Of a stretch of 64,000 bases of DNA, positions 18,063 through 26,101 are shown piece by piece (position 1 is the stretch's first letter; each line of letters begins with the position of its first letter). The position numbers and the translations under genes were made by a program. The stretch is from Hyphomicrobiales bacterium (GTDB lineage: Bacteria; Pseudomonadota; Alphaproteobacteria; Rhizobiales; Beijerinckiaceae). The notes under the pieces were generated by a model. That model was given only the letters and a program-made list of their open reading frames with translations, had not been told where the DNA came from and ran no database searches. The DNA is taken from positions 23,812 through 87,811 of the forward strand of contig JAGXAN010000011.1 in the NCBI GenBank assembly GCA_019075865.1, given 5' to 3'.

Positions 18063-18570
18063 CGTGCTTTTCCTGTGTACCGGCAATACGGCCAGATCAA
18101 TTTTGGCTGAAAGCATCCTGCGCAAACAAGGCAAGGGACGCTTCATGGCTTATTCGGCGGGGAGCCACCCCAAGGGATTGGTCAATCCGCTGACGATTGA
18201 AACGCTTGTTGCAATGGATTGTGAGGTTGCGGGCCTGCGGTCCAAAAGCTGGGACGAATTTATGCTCCCCGGCGCGCCGCACATGCATTTCGTGATTACG
18301 GTTTGCGATAATGCTGCGGGGGAGGTCTGCCCGGTTTGGCCCGGTCATCCCGTTACAGCCCACTGGGGCATTGCCGATCCCGCAGCGGTTACGGGCGATA
18401 TTCTCGAAAAAAGACGGGCGTTTAACGAGGCTTATCGGCTTTTGAATAACCGAATCGCGCTGTTGGTAAATCTGCCATTGGCCAGTCTGGATAAAATAGC
18501 CACGGCTGCGCGGATGCGGTCGATTGGTGAAACGGAAGGCGCGACCGGCAATTTCAGGGCTCTCAAATGA
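18043..18570 (+). CDS. arsC: Arsenate reductase, low-molecular-weight phosphatase type
   Basis: This 175-residue protein has the P-loop LCTGNTARS, with nucleophile Cys12 and Arg18, of LMW-phosphatase-like arsenate reductases. A second Cys pair region (TVCDNAAGEVCPVWPG) supplies resolving cysteines. The start is a GTG at 18043, preceded by GGGAG and overlapping arsR; the frame continues upstream through arsR but that part is out of register with any real protein. It reduces As(V) to As(III) using a thiol donor. It is unusual that a second, unrelated arsenate reductase follows directly. Confidence 0.88.
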   Translation: MTVPLYNVLFLCTGNTARSILAESILRKQGKGRFMAYSAGSHPKGLVNPLTIETLVAMDCEVAGLRSKSWDEFMLPGAPHMHFVITVCDNAAGEVCPVWPGHPVTAHWGIADPAAVTGDILEKRRAFNEAYRLLNNRIALLVNLPLASLDKIATAARMRSIGETEGATGNFRALK

Positions 18571-18989
18571 TCGACATTGTTATTTATCATAACCCTGCCT
18601 GCGAGACGTCGCGCAACACTTTGGCGCTGATCCGCCATGCGGGAGTTGAACCGCACATCGTGGAATATCTCAAAACGCCCCCTTCGCGCGCCATGCTGGA
18701 GAACCTGCTGGCCCGCATGGGTATTTCCGCCCGCGCCCTGCTGCGCGAGAAGGGCACGCCCTATCAGGAGCTTGGCCTCAACAATCCGGCGCTCGACGAC
18801 GCTGCGCTCATCCATGCCATGCTGGAGCACCCCATCCTCATCAACCGCCCGATCGTGGTTTCGCCCAGCGGCGTGCGCCTTTGCCGCCCTTCTGAGGCGG
18901 TGTTGGACCTTCTCCCAGCTTCGACTGGCCCTTTCACCAAAGAAGACGGCGAGCGGGTTCTCGATGAATCCGGGCGGCGTATTTTATGA
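18567..18989 (+). CDS. arsC: Arsenate reductase, glutaredoxin-coupled (R773) type
   Basis: This 140-residue protein is close to the length of E. coli ArsC. The motif HNPACETSRNTL carries the catalytic Cys12. A later block, SPSGVRLCRPSEAVLDLL, supplies the conserved arginines that bind arsenate. It works with glutathione and glutaredoxin. Its ATG overlaps the stop of the preceding reductase (ATGA), so both reductases are made together. The two use different thiol chemistry and unrelated folds. Confidence 0.92.
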   Translation: MIDIVIYHNPACETSRNTLALIRHAGVEPHIVEYLKTPPSRAMLENLLARMGISARALLREKGTPYQELGLNNPALDDAALIHAMLEHPILINRPIVVSPSGVRLCRPSEAVLDLLPASTGPFTKEDGERVLDESGRRIL

Positions 18990-19073
18990 GAGCTGGCCCT
19001 GCGCGAATAAATGGCCTGAGCCTGCCGCAACCCGATTCGGGCTTCCACCCCAAGCAGAAAAGAATGTGCTTTC

Positions 19074-20141
19074 ATGTCGATTTTTGAGCGCTACCTCACC
19101 CTTTGGGTGCTTCTCTGCATAGTGGCAGGTGTCGCCCTTGGCTATAGTTTGCCGGGCACTTTCCACCTGATCGGTTCACTGGAAATTGCCAAGGTGAACC
19201 TGCCTGTTGCGGTGCTGACTTGGGCGATGATCATCCCGATGCTGCTCAAAATCGACTTTTTAGCCCTAACGGGGGTGATGCAGCATTGGCGCGGCATTGG
19301 CGTAACGCTGTTTGTCAATTGGGCGGTAAAGCCGTTTTCGATGGCGCTTCTTGGCTGGTTTTTTCTTGAATATTTGTTTCGGCCATGGCTGCCGGCGGCC
19401 CAAATTGATTCCTATGTCGCTGGCCTGATCCTGCTTGCGGCAGCGCCTTGCACGGCGATGGTGTTCGTGTGGAGCAATTTGATGAAAGGCGAGCCGCATT
19501 TCACGCTGTCGCAAGTCGCCCTGAATAATGCCATCATGATTATTGCCTTTGCGCCGATTGTGGCCCTGCTGCTGGGTCTGTCCGCGATCACCGTGCCATG
19601 GCACACGCTGGTGCTGTCGGTCGTGCTTTATATCCTCGTTCCGGTCATCATCGCCCAGGTATTGCGCTACAGCGTATTGCGACGTGGCGGCACGGCGGCA
19701 TTGGCTGACCTGTTGCACAAACTGAACCCTGTCGCCCTCATCGCCCTTTTAACGACGCTCGTACTGCTGTTTGGCTTTCAGGGCAGCGAGATTGTCGCGC
19801 AGCCGCTCATTATTGCTTTAATTGCCGTGCCGATCCTGTTCCAGGTCTATTTCAACGCGGGCCTGGCCTATGGTCTGAACCGGCTTGCGGGGGAGCAACA
19901 TTGCATCGCCGGCCCCTCGGCGCTGATCGGCGCCAGCAATTTTTTTGAGCTGGCGGTGGCGACCGCCATCAGCCTGTTCGGCTTCAAGTCCGGGGCCGCG
20001 CTGGCAACCGTTGTCGGTGTGCTCATTGAGGTTCCGGTGATGCTGTCCATGGTCTGGATCGTGAATAATTCGCAAGGCTGGTACGAATCTGGCGCAGCGG
20101 TCAAGCGCCGCGCGGCGGAAATCTTTCTCAAAACCCCTTAA
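19074..20141 (+). CDS. acr3: ACR3-type arsenite efflux transporter
   Basis: This 355-residue inner-membrane protein has ten predicted TM segments, the usual ACR3 size. The conserved Cys126 in LAAAPCTAMVFVWS (TM4) and the Glu in the late segment VLIEVPVML (TM9) are the residues known to be needed for As(III) transport in this family. It exports the arsenite made by the two reductases. An 84-base gap separates it from the arsC gene, and the VOC gene follows after 32 bases. Confidence 0.94.
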   Translation: MSIFERYLTLWVLLCIVAGVALGYSLPGTFHLIGSLEIAKVNLPVAVLTWAMIIPMLLKIDFLALTGVMQHWRGIGVTLFVNWAVKPFSMALLGWFFLEYLFRPWLPAAQIDSYVAGLILLAAAPCTAMVFVWSNLMKGEPHFTLSQVALNNAIMIIAFAPIVALLLGLSAITVPWHTLVLSVVLYILVPVIIAQVLRYSVLRRGGTAALADLLHKLNPVALIALLTTLVLLFGFQGSEIVAQPLIIALIAVPILFQVYFNAGLAYGLNRLAGEQHCIAGPSALIGASNFFELAVATAISLFGFKSGAALATVVGVLIEVPVMLSMVWIVNNSQGWYESGAAVKRRAAEIFLKTP

Positions 20142-20173
20142 CATCCTCAAACATCAGCCTGGAGCCAAAAACA

Positions 20174-20668
20174 ATGACGCAAAGCCCGTCTTCCATCGTC
20201 CCCATAACAATGGTGCCGCAATCCACTGAAATGCACGTCAGCCTGCGGGTGCATGACCTTGCGGTGAGCACGGAATTCTATACCAAATTCTTTGGCGTGC
20301 TACCCAAGGATATCCTGCCGCGCTACACCACGTTCATCGTGCCGCATCTCAACTTGAACTTTGTGATTGTTATCAACGACAAGGGTGAGAAGCTGGATAC
20401 CTATAGCCTGCACCACCTCGGGCTGGGCCTTTCCGACAAGCAAGCGGTGATCGACACTTACCACCGCGCGCTCGCAATGGGCGCGACTGTGGTCAAGCCA
20501 CCCCGCACAACATGGCGCGGCACGCCCGAGCATGAATTGTGGCTGCGTGATCCCACCGGCTATGATATCGAAATTTACGCGCGCCTGACGCCCGATGAGC
20601 TCGCACAAATGCCCGCCGACAAGGAACCGGTGTTTCTGGTGCCCGGCACCGAACCAAAACCCGCATAG
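20174..20668 (+). CDS. VOC-superfamily (glyoxalase-like) protein in the ars operon
   Basis: This is a 164-residue protein with two beta-alpha-beta-beta-beta modules. Candidate metal ligands are His21 (MHVSL), His81 (HHLG) and Glu133 (YDIEIY), the layout of ArsI/CadI C-As lyases. However, the protein has no cysteine at all. ArsI binds methylarsenite through a vicinal Cys pair in the loop that here reads TTWRGTPEHELW. So the enzyme is likely a metal-dependent VOC dioxygenase or lyase that uses another way of holding its substrate, or a different substrate. It sits between acr3 and arsH. Confidence 0.8.
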   Translation: MTQSPSSIVPITMVPQSTEMHVSLRVHDLAVSTEFYTKFFGVLPKDILPRYTTFIVPHLNLNFVIVINDKGEKLDTYSLHHLGLGLSDKQAVIDTYHRALAMGATVVKPPRTTWRGTPEHELWLRDPTGYDIEIYARLTPDELAQMPADKEPVFLVPGTEPKPA

Positions 20669-20680
20669 GATGGCTTGACC

Positions 20681-21355
20681 ATGCCTCTGTTCGACAAAAG
20701 CCTGTTGCCTCTCGCCGTCACCGCGCAGCCTGAACCCGTGAAGCTCGACCATGCGCCGCGCATTCTGATGCTTTACGGCTCGTTGCGCGCCCGTTCCTAT
20801 TCTCGCTTTGCCATATTGGAGGCCGAACGGATTTTGAATTATCTTGGTGCAGAAACGCGTATCTTTCATGCCGATGGTTTGCCCCTGGCTGATGCCGTCG
20901 AAGCAAATCATGCGAAAGTGCAGGAATTGCGCGAATTATCGGCATGGTCGGAGGGCCAGGTCTGGTGCAGCCCCGAGCGGCATGGCGCGATGACCGGCAT
21001 TATGAAAACGCAGATCGACTGGATACCCCTGGAGATCGGCGCAGTGCGTCCAACGCAGGGCAAAACCCTCGCCCTGATGCAAGTCAGCGGTGGCTCGCAA
21101 TCCTTCAACGCGCTCAATCAAATGCGCATTTTAGGTCGTTGGATGCGCATGATTACCATACCAAACCAATCTTCAATTGCCAAAGCCTATACCGAATTTG
21201 ATGAGGCCGGCAGGATCAAACCCTCGCCCTATTACGAGCGCATAGTCGATGTGATGGAGGAATTGATGAAATTCACTCGGCTCACCAGAGATGTGTCGGC
21301 ACATCTGACCGACCGTTACAGCGAGCGCCTTGAAGCACACAGGAAAAATAAATAG
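20681..21355 (+). CDS. arsH: ArsH organoarsenical oxidase / NADPH-FMN reductase
   Basis: This is a 224-residue flavodoxin-like protein. The FMN phosphate loop is [11 protein letters not shown], and further ArsH marks are the [20 protein letters not shown] segment and [16 protein letters not shown]. The ATG at 20681 follows AGGA at 20668; an upstream TTG two codons earlier is less likely. ArsH oxidises trivalent methyl- or aryl-arsenicals to the less toxic pentavalent forms with NADPH and FMN. Its presence with an ArsP-type permease nearby suggests the cell handles organoarsenicals as well as inorganic arsenic. Confidence 0.93.
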   Translation: MPLFDKSLLPLAVTAQPEPVKLDHAPRILMLYGSLRARSYSRFAILEAERILNYLGAETRIFHADGLPLADAVEANHAKVQELRELSAWSEGQVWCSPERHGAMTGIMKTQIDWIPLEIGAVRPTQGKTLALMQVSGGSQSFNALNQMRILGRWMRMITIPNQSSIAKAYTEFDEAGRIKPSPYYERIVDVMEELMKFTRLTRDVSAHLTDRYSERLEAHRKNK

Positions 21356-21560
21356 AGCGACCATGTTTCAGGTTCAGGGAATGATTATGCAATAGGCAGC
21401 GTTTTTTGCGTTTTAAGTGCTGCATCAGCCCAAAGTAAGAAGTCATGACGCAAGGCGCAGTTTCGGTCTCTTCCCCCGCTATTATGACAAGAATGAGAAG
21501 CTGAATTCCGGTTTGTTTAATCACTTGGGGCTGGGCTGCCGGCCAGAAGGAGTCCAAGCC

Positions 21561-22091
21561 ATGAATTGCCTGTTGACGGCATGGCACCGCCATGAAAGTG
21601 AGTTGCGCGCCTGGCTGACAAAACGCCTCGGTAACCCCCAGGATGCCGAGGACCTGTTACAGGATTTGTTTCTCAAGGCGTTGCGTCAGGACAAGAAATT
21701 TTGCGAGATCAACAATGCCAGGGCCTGGCTTTTTGCTGTGGCCCGCAACGCAATCGCTGACCGGCTGCGTCTTGGAAGGGAACAGGTTGAACTGCCGGAC
21801 GACTTTGCCCTCGAAACCGTTGAACCAGTTCCCGTCGAAACCCTGACGCAATGCCTGCCCCGCGCCCTAGCGGAACTGTCACATGAAGACCGCGACGCGC
21901 TGACGCTGTGCGAACTCGCATCCATGAATCAGGCCGCTTATGCACAGCTTCGCGGAATTTCTTTGGCTGCGGCCAAGTCTCGTGTGCAGCGCGCAAGAAA
22001 ACGACTTCGCGAGCATCTGGGTGAGGTTTGTCAGGTGCGCTTTGACGACACCGGGAACGTGTGCTGTTTCGTACCCCGACCGCCCTTGTAG
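21561..22091 (+). CDS. ECF sigma factor with Cys-rich C-terminal tail (SigZ-like), copy 1
   Basis: This is a 176-residue protein. The ATG at 21561 follows an AAGGAG box; the frame runs further upstream without one. Region 2 (AEDLLQDLFLKALRQ... NARAWLFAVARN) binds core polymerase and the -10 element, and region 4 covers LCELASMNQAAYAQLRGISL and the basic helix after it. The end, CQVRFDDTGNVCCFVPRPP, is a cysteine-bearing tail seen in SigZ-like ECF factors and could bind metal or sense thiol state. No anti-sigma gene is adjacent. A similar factor lies at 25541. Confidence 0.88.
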   Translation: MNCLLTAWHRHESELRAWLTKRLGNPQDAEDLLQDLFLKALRQDKKFCEINNARAWLFAVARNAIADRLRLGREQVELPDDFALETVEPVPVETLTQCLPRALAELSHEDRDALTLCELASMNQAAYAQLRGISLAAAKSRVQRARKRLREHLGEVCQVRFDDTGNVCCFVPRPPL

Positions 22092-22139
22092 GTTTTCAGA
22101 TTCTCGTAAATGCCAACCCCCTTATACGCCAAGCGTCGC

Positions 22140-22163
22140 TGACCGCTGTTTCATTGCGGTCAG
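22140..22163. terminator. Hairpin between convergent genes
   Basis: TGACCGC and GCGGTCA form a 7-bp stem with a 10-base loop between the + strand sigma gene and the - strand GlcG-like gene. It has no clear U-tract on either strand, so it is only a candidate bidirectional terminator. Confidence 0.35.
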
Positions 22164-22187
22164 AGGATACCTTGCTCCGTTCTGGAG

Positions 22188-22712
22188 TCAAAACGCCAGA
22201 TCATCCGCAATAGCATCCAGTCCGGCTTTGGCGCAGATTTCGTCGTTCTCGCCACCGGGCGCGCCGGACACGCCGATAGCCCCGACCAACTGTCCGGCAG
22301 ATTCAATCGGCATGCCGCCGCCGATCATAACGACCCCCGGCAGGTCTTTGATACCTTGTTCAGCCGAGCCTGGTTTGTTCACCCGCTGCGCCACAATTCC
22401 GGTGGCTTCGCGCCAACTCGCTGAAGTGCGTGCCTTGCCTTCGGCTGCGGCCACAGTGTGCCAGCCGGCAAAGCGGTCGCGCAGCACCACGATTGGTAGG
22501 CCGGAGGGGTCTGTTACTGCCACAGTCACCTGCCAGCCGCGTTTGGCACATTCGGCCCTGGCAGCCTGTGCGGCCTTCAATGCCGTTGCAGAGGTGATGA
22601 TTTTTTGTGTCCAGGTCGCCGGATCGGCATGGGCAGGCAAAGCAAACAGCCCATATGCCGCAAGCCCCACTGCAGCGGGCCATGGGCTCTTTAGCATTGA
22701 CATGTTCAACAT
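22188..22712 (-). CDS. Exported GlcG/HbpS-family protein
   Basis: This is a 174-residue protein. The signal peptide ends AHA near residue 29. The rest is a DUF336 domain (GlcG/HbpS, Pfam haem-degrading type), with the core VTVAVTDPSGLPIVVLRDRF, GIVMIGGG-like turn PGVVMIGGGMPI and GAIGVSGAPGGENDE. Members bind haem or cob(II)alamin-like ligands, or are of unknown function. The start overlaps the thioredoxin-like gene upstream by 7 bases; later ATGs (22703, 22697) are possible. It is the last gene of the ECF-controlled unit. Confidence 0.82.
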   Translation of the reverse strand: MLNMSMLKSPWPAAVGLAAYGLFALPAHADPATWTQKIITSATALKAAQAARAECAKRGWQVTVAVTDPSGLPIVVLRDRFAGWHTVAAAEGKARTSASWREATGIVAQRVNKPGSAEQGIKDLPGVVMIGGGMPIESAGQLVGAIGVSGAPGGENDEICAKAGLDAIADDLAF

Positions 22713-22942
22713 GCGAACCAGCCTTCCACTTTCGCCCGGTTGGGAACACCGCCGCTGTGCACCACCTTGCCGTCGACCACAACGCCGGGCGTAGACATTA
22801 TACCGTATTTCATGATCGAAGTAATGTCTTCGACCTTCTCAACCTGGGCTTGAACACCCTTGGCGGCAAGCACGTCTTCGACGAGCTTTTGCGTAGCTTT
22901 GCAGTTGGCACATCCGGTGCCAAGGATTTTAACGTTGGTCAT
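22706..22942 (-). CDS. Small thioredoxin-like redox protein (CANC)
   Basis: This is a 78-residue protein with a short thioredoxin fold and active site GCANC (Cys11 and Cys14), like the redox-active disulfide protein 2 group. The cis-Pro loop MSTPGVVVDGK is present and the last residue is Cys. The ATG at 22942 matches the family start; the longer frame upstream is unsupported. Such proteins are commonly encoded next to ArsP-type permeases and may pass electrons to the permease or bind arsenic. Confidence 0.85.
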   Translation of the reverse strand: MTNVKILGTGCANCKATQKLVEDVLAAKGVQAQVEKVEDITSIMKYGIMSTPGVVVDGKVVHSGGVPNRAKVEGWFAC

Positions 22943-23006
22943 GGTCGTAGTTCCTGTGTTGTGTTCGGGAAATGGAAGATTGTATCTCGATGCCGTGCGC
23001 CCCAAT

Positions 23007-23255
23007 TCAGCAGCAGCTTTTGCTGGAAGACGTGCCGCAGGCGCTGGTGGCCTCTTTCATGCCGAGCGCTTTGAACAGTTTGGCCGCCGGGCAAAAGCCG
23101 GTGAAGCCCATTTGGAACAAGTTGAGGCCAATAAAGGCCGTCATCCATAGGAAGGCGGGATGAAACAGGTCGATTTGGTGGGTGATTTGTGCCAGCGTCA
23201 AGCTGAGCAGCACCATAAACCCGGATATGATGCTCACGATACGATTGACAGTCAT
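23007..23255 (-). CDS. DUF2892 membrane protein with Cys-rich tail
   Basis: This is an 82-residue protein starting MTVNRIVSIISGF. Two TM helices (about 8-24 and 34-52) match the YgaP-C-terminal/DUF2892 family. Unusual Cys residues occur in FTGFCPAAK and in the tail SACGTSSSKSCC. The start has AGGAGA upstream. It lies between the permease and the thioredoxin-like gene. A tail ending in Cys-Cys could bind a soft metal or metalloid; this is inference. Confidence 0.8.
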   Translation of the reverse strand: MTVNRIVSIISGFMVLLSLTLAQITHQIDLFHPAFLWMTAFIGLNLFQMGFTGFCPAAKLFKALGMKEATSACGTSSSKSCC

Positions 23256-23302
23256 TGAAGTCTCCTTTGGTTGAAAAGATGAAAGTTGATGTGAAAAGGG
23301 CG

Positions 23303-24369
23303 TCACATCACCGCGTTGAACACATAGCCCACGAAGATGATGCCCATTGTCACGACGCCAGCGAAAAGCGCGATGAGTTTGGGCTTCATCACTTTTTTCA
23401 AAATCATGAATTCGGGGAAGGACAGCGCAGTTACGGCCATCATAAATGCCAAGGTTGTGCCCAGCGCCGCACCCTTGCCAAGCAGTGCCTGCACCACGGG
23501 GATGATCCCCGCCGCGTTGGAATACATCGGCACGCCGATGAGCACCGCCAGCGGCACTGACCACCAGTTACCCTTGCCCATGACATGAGCCATCATATCC
23601 TGCGGCACGTAGCCGTGAATCCATGCCCCCACCCCAACGCCCGCGATGATGTAAGGTGCCACTTTGAGCACAATGTCGTGGACATGGCTCCAGCCTTGGG
23701 CAAACCGCGCCTGCCAAGTGACCCGCCCCTCCTCACCATGCACCAAGGGGATGTCGAACACCCAAGCTTCGACCAAGTTCACCGGATTCATACGCCCGAT
23801 CACCAGCCCGGAGATCATCGCTACGCCCAGCCCTAGGCTGAGGTAGATGGCGACGATTTTCCAGCCGAACATGCCAAACAGCGCGCCAGCGCCACTTCAT
23901 TGACCATAGGGGCGGACACCAGAAACGAAAATGTCACGCCCAATGGCACGCCTGCGGTGAGAAAGCCGATAAACAGCGGAACGGCCGAGCAGGAGCAAAA
24001 CGGCGTGACGATGCCGAGCGAAGCGGCCAGCACATTGCCCACGCCCTGGCGTTTACCCGCGAGGATGGCGCGGGTTTTCTCTGGCGTGAAAAAAGTCTGG
24101 ATCACGCCGACGACAAAGACGATCAGCGCCAGCAGCATCAGCACCTTTGGCACTTCAAAGGCGAAAAAGCTCACCGCATCATAAGGATGGCTGCCCGGCG
24201 CCATGCCGGTGGTTGCGGACAACCATTTCATAAAGAGGTCAATACCCGTCTGAAGCTGGCCGTAGAGCATGAACCAACCGAACACATACAGTGTCGGCAC
24301 GATCCAAGCCCGCCAAACTGGAGCGGCGTCGAGTGTGATCGTTGGGTTGGATTGGATGTGGGTGGTCAT
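23303..24369 (-). pseudogene. ArsP-type (DUF318/UPF0718) permease split by a frameshift
   Basis: Two overlapping frames each encode half of one permease. The first (24369 to about 23885) contains TPFCSCSAVPLFIGFLTAG and ends its good match at VNEVAL. The second (about 23880 to 23303) resumes with LFGMFGWKIVAIYL and ends VGYVFNAVM. Adding one base in GGCGCGCTG near 23880-23886 restores a continuous chain of about 355 residues, the normal family length, with eight TMs. ArsP homologues export trivalent methylarsenicals. The gene follows an ECF-type promoter. Either the gene is broken or the base is a sequencing error. Confidence 0.8.
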
Positions 24370-24401
24370 CGGGCGGATTCCAAAGTGCTTCGTTCATCCT
24401 T

Positions 24402-24430
24402 GAAGACGAACAAGAGCGGAAAAGGATGCA
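24402..24430 (-). promoter_or_regulatory. ECF-type promoter of the permease unit
   Basis: On the - strand the site reads TGCATCC, 15 bases, CGTCTTC. The -35-like box is at 24430-24424 and the -10-like box at 24408-24402, about 32 bases before the permease ATG at 24369. The same two boxes with the same 15-base spacing occur before the Tat-protein gene. This strongly suggests common control by the adjacent ECF sigma factor (25541-26101). Confidence 0.7.
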
Positions 24431-24462
24431 GCCCGGCCATAGTTTTTTGGCTCGACCGGGCT
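24430..24462 (-). terminator. Hairpin between the Tat-protein gene and the permease promoter
   Basis: AGCCCGG and CCGGGCT form a 7-bp stem around a 19-base loop, right after the Tat-protein stop (24471). It ends at the first base of the next ECF-type promoter. It may end or attenuate the upstream transcript; no strong U-tract follows. Confidence 0.4.
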
Positions 24463-24470
24463 GGTGCGGC

Positions 24471-25472
24471 TTACATCTTTGTTAAGGTCATCTGCGTGGT
24501 GTAAAATGGCTCGACAGGGCCAATGTCCACCATAGCTCCCACGGGGCCGGAGGCGGTCTTGAAACGCGGGTCGAGATGCGAGTTCTCGTGATCCCACACC
24601 GAGTCCCAGATGCCATGCATGATATAGGCACGGTGCTGCCCATCCGGCGTAGATTTGCGCAAAATCTCAGTGCTGACCGCCTTGCGATAGAAGCGGTTGT
24701 CCGCTGCGCCGGCCTGGCCAATGCCGTCTGCCGCTGTCGTGGGTTGGAAGGTTTCTTGTGCCTCTTTTAGGAGCAGCACCACTTTTTGCTCAAACGGGCC
24801 CATCACGTGATCGGCAATATATGCGTGGTTTCCCACGGTGATGAGACTGTTGCCCGCCGCTGCATCGACCGGCTTGGCCAAGAAGCGCACAATGTCAGCC
24901 TCATTGGTATAGATGCCCTTGCGATCACCCGCAGCTACGGTTTGAAAGATGCCGCGATACACGGCCATCGGCGCGGGGGTTGCTACTGGCTTGCCATTTT
25001 GCATCATGGCACCGTGCAGGTGCGGCAGCACTCCGGTATCAAACGCGGCATCGGGCTTAGCTGCTGCCAGTGCCTTGGCGGACTCAAAACGCACAAACAA
25101 GCTATAGAACAGCGGCAGGGTGCCAGCCTTTGCCGCCTCGGCATAGGCGTTGCGCAGTAGTCCCTTATAGCTTTCGGGATAGTTTTTCACCATGGTGGAA
25201 TCACCAACCATCTGCTTGATGGTGACGGCCAAAGCCCCGCGCTGTTGCATGGTCTTGGCAAATTCCGAGATGGAACCATCAAAGCCAGGCTTGAAAGGTT
25301 GCGCTACACGGAACTCGGCATAATAGGTGAGCGGGCCGCTGGTCGTGGTAGGCACTTCGGCTGCCTTTGCAGTGGCGGCAAAGCCCGTTGCTGCCAAAAG
25401 CGCAGCAGGCCCACTGGCTGCTACGCCCTTGAGCAAGTTGCGGCGGGAGGGTGTGAGGATTGTGTCAGTCAT
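24471..25472 (-). CDS. Tat-exported protein of unknown function under ECF control
   Basis: This is a 333-residue protein. The N-terminus SRRNLLKGVAASGPAALLAA is a twin-arginine signal, with cleavage near residue 37, so the protein would be exported folded, often with a cofactor. The mature part begins with LTYYAEFRVAQPF and includes QRGALAVTIKQMVGDS. It may be ferredoxin-like (antibiotic-monooxygenase style), repeated in the second half. I do not recognise the family. It follows the sigma gene by 68 bases with an ECF-type promoter between them, so it is a prime target of that factor. Confidence 0.7.
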   Translation of the reverse strand: MTDTILTPSRRNLLKGVAASGPAALLAATGFAATAKAAEVPTTTSGPLTYYAEFRVAQPFKPGFDGSISEFAKTMQQRGALAVTIKQMVGDSTMVKNYPESYKGLLRNAYAEAAKAGTLPLFYSLFVRFESAKALAAAKPDAAFDTGVLPHLHGAMMQNGKPVATPAPMAVYRGIFQTVAAGDRKGIYTNEADIVRFLAKPVDAAAGNSLITVGNHAYIADHVMGPFEQKVVLLLKEAQETFQPTTAADGIGQAGAADNRFYRKAVSTEILRKSTPDGQHRAYIMHGIWDSVWDHENSHLDPRFKTASGPVGAMVDIGPVEPFYTTQMTLTKM

Positions 25473-25506
25473 TGTGTTCTCTCCAAATCAGGTTGGTTTC
25501 TGCTTT

Positions 25507-25535
25507 GAAGACGACGCCACCTGCAAAAGGATGCA
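25507..25535 (-). promoter_or_regulatory. ECF-type promoter of the Tat-protein gene
   Basis: TGCATCC (25535-25529) and CGTCTTC (25513-25507) on the - strand are spaced by 15 bases, identical in boxes and spacing to the site at 24402-24430. It lies in the 68-base gap behind the ECF sigma gene, about 34 bases before the ATG at 25472. Confidence 0.7.
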
Positions 25536-25540
25536 GAAAT

Positions 25541-26101
25541 TTAATCGCACTTAGGCGGAACATGGCAACAAACCCGCCCAGCCTCATCGAAACGCACGCT
25601 ACAATGGTCGAGCATCGCGGAGCGCAGCCGCTCGCGGGCACACCGCAAACGCGCCTTGGCTGCCGAAAGGCTCAATCTCTGGGCTTCGGCAAAAGCGCGC
25701 ATTGTCTCGCTGTCGAGGTCGCAAACTTGCAGAATATGGCGATCTTCTTCACCCAAGTCCTGAAGATTGCGCGCGATGCATACGTCCAATTCATCCACAG
25801 CATCGCGTGGCGCGTTATCCAGCGCGGGCATGTCTTGATCCAGATATTCTGTTGGCCGACGTTTTCGCGCTGCATCAATCAGCGCGTTGCGCGCCACCTG
25901 AAACAGCCAAGCACGCGGGTTGTCCAATTCACAAAAATCACGCCCTTGTCGCATGGCTTTGAGGAAAACCTCCTGCAGCAGATCATCTGCGGCATCGACC
26001 TTCCCCAACTGGCGCGTGAGAAACCCCTTTAGCTCAGCGCCATGGGCACCCCAAGCGCGCAGCACACAGCCATACGACAGGGGTGAGACTTCTTCAGACA
26101 T
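25541..26101 (-). CDS. ECF sigma factor with Cys-rich C-terminal tail (SigZ-like), copy 2
   Basis: This is a 186-residue protein. Region 2 is AADDLLQEVFLKAMRQGRDF with NPRAWLFQVARNALID, and region 4 contains SLSAAKARLRCARERLRS. The C-terminus CSVRFDEAGRVCCHVPPKC has the same layout as the tail of the factor at 21561 (C-x3-FD-x2-G-x-VCC), with one more Cys. The two are clear paralogues. It heads the - strand run Tat protein, ArsP-type permease, DUF2892, thioredoxin-like, GlcG-like, and probably drives the two matching promoters. No anti-sigma gene is seen, so control may act through the Cys tail. Confidence 0.9.
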   Translation of the reverse strand: MSEEVSPLSYGCVLRAWGAHGAELKGFLTRQLGKVDAADDLLQEVFLKAMRQGRDFCELDNPRAWLFQVARNALIDAARKRRPTEYLDQDMPALDNAPRDAVDELDVCIARNLQDLGEEDRHILQVCDLDSETMRAFAEAQRLSLSAAKARLRCARERLRSAMLDHCSVRFDEAGRVCCHVPPKCD

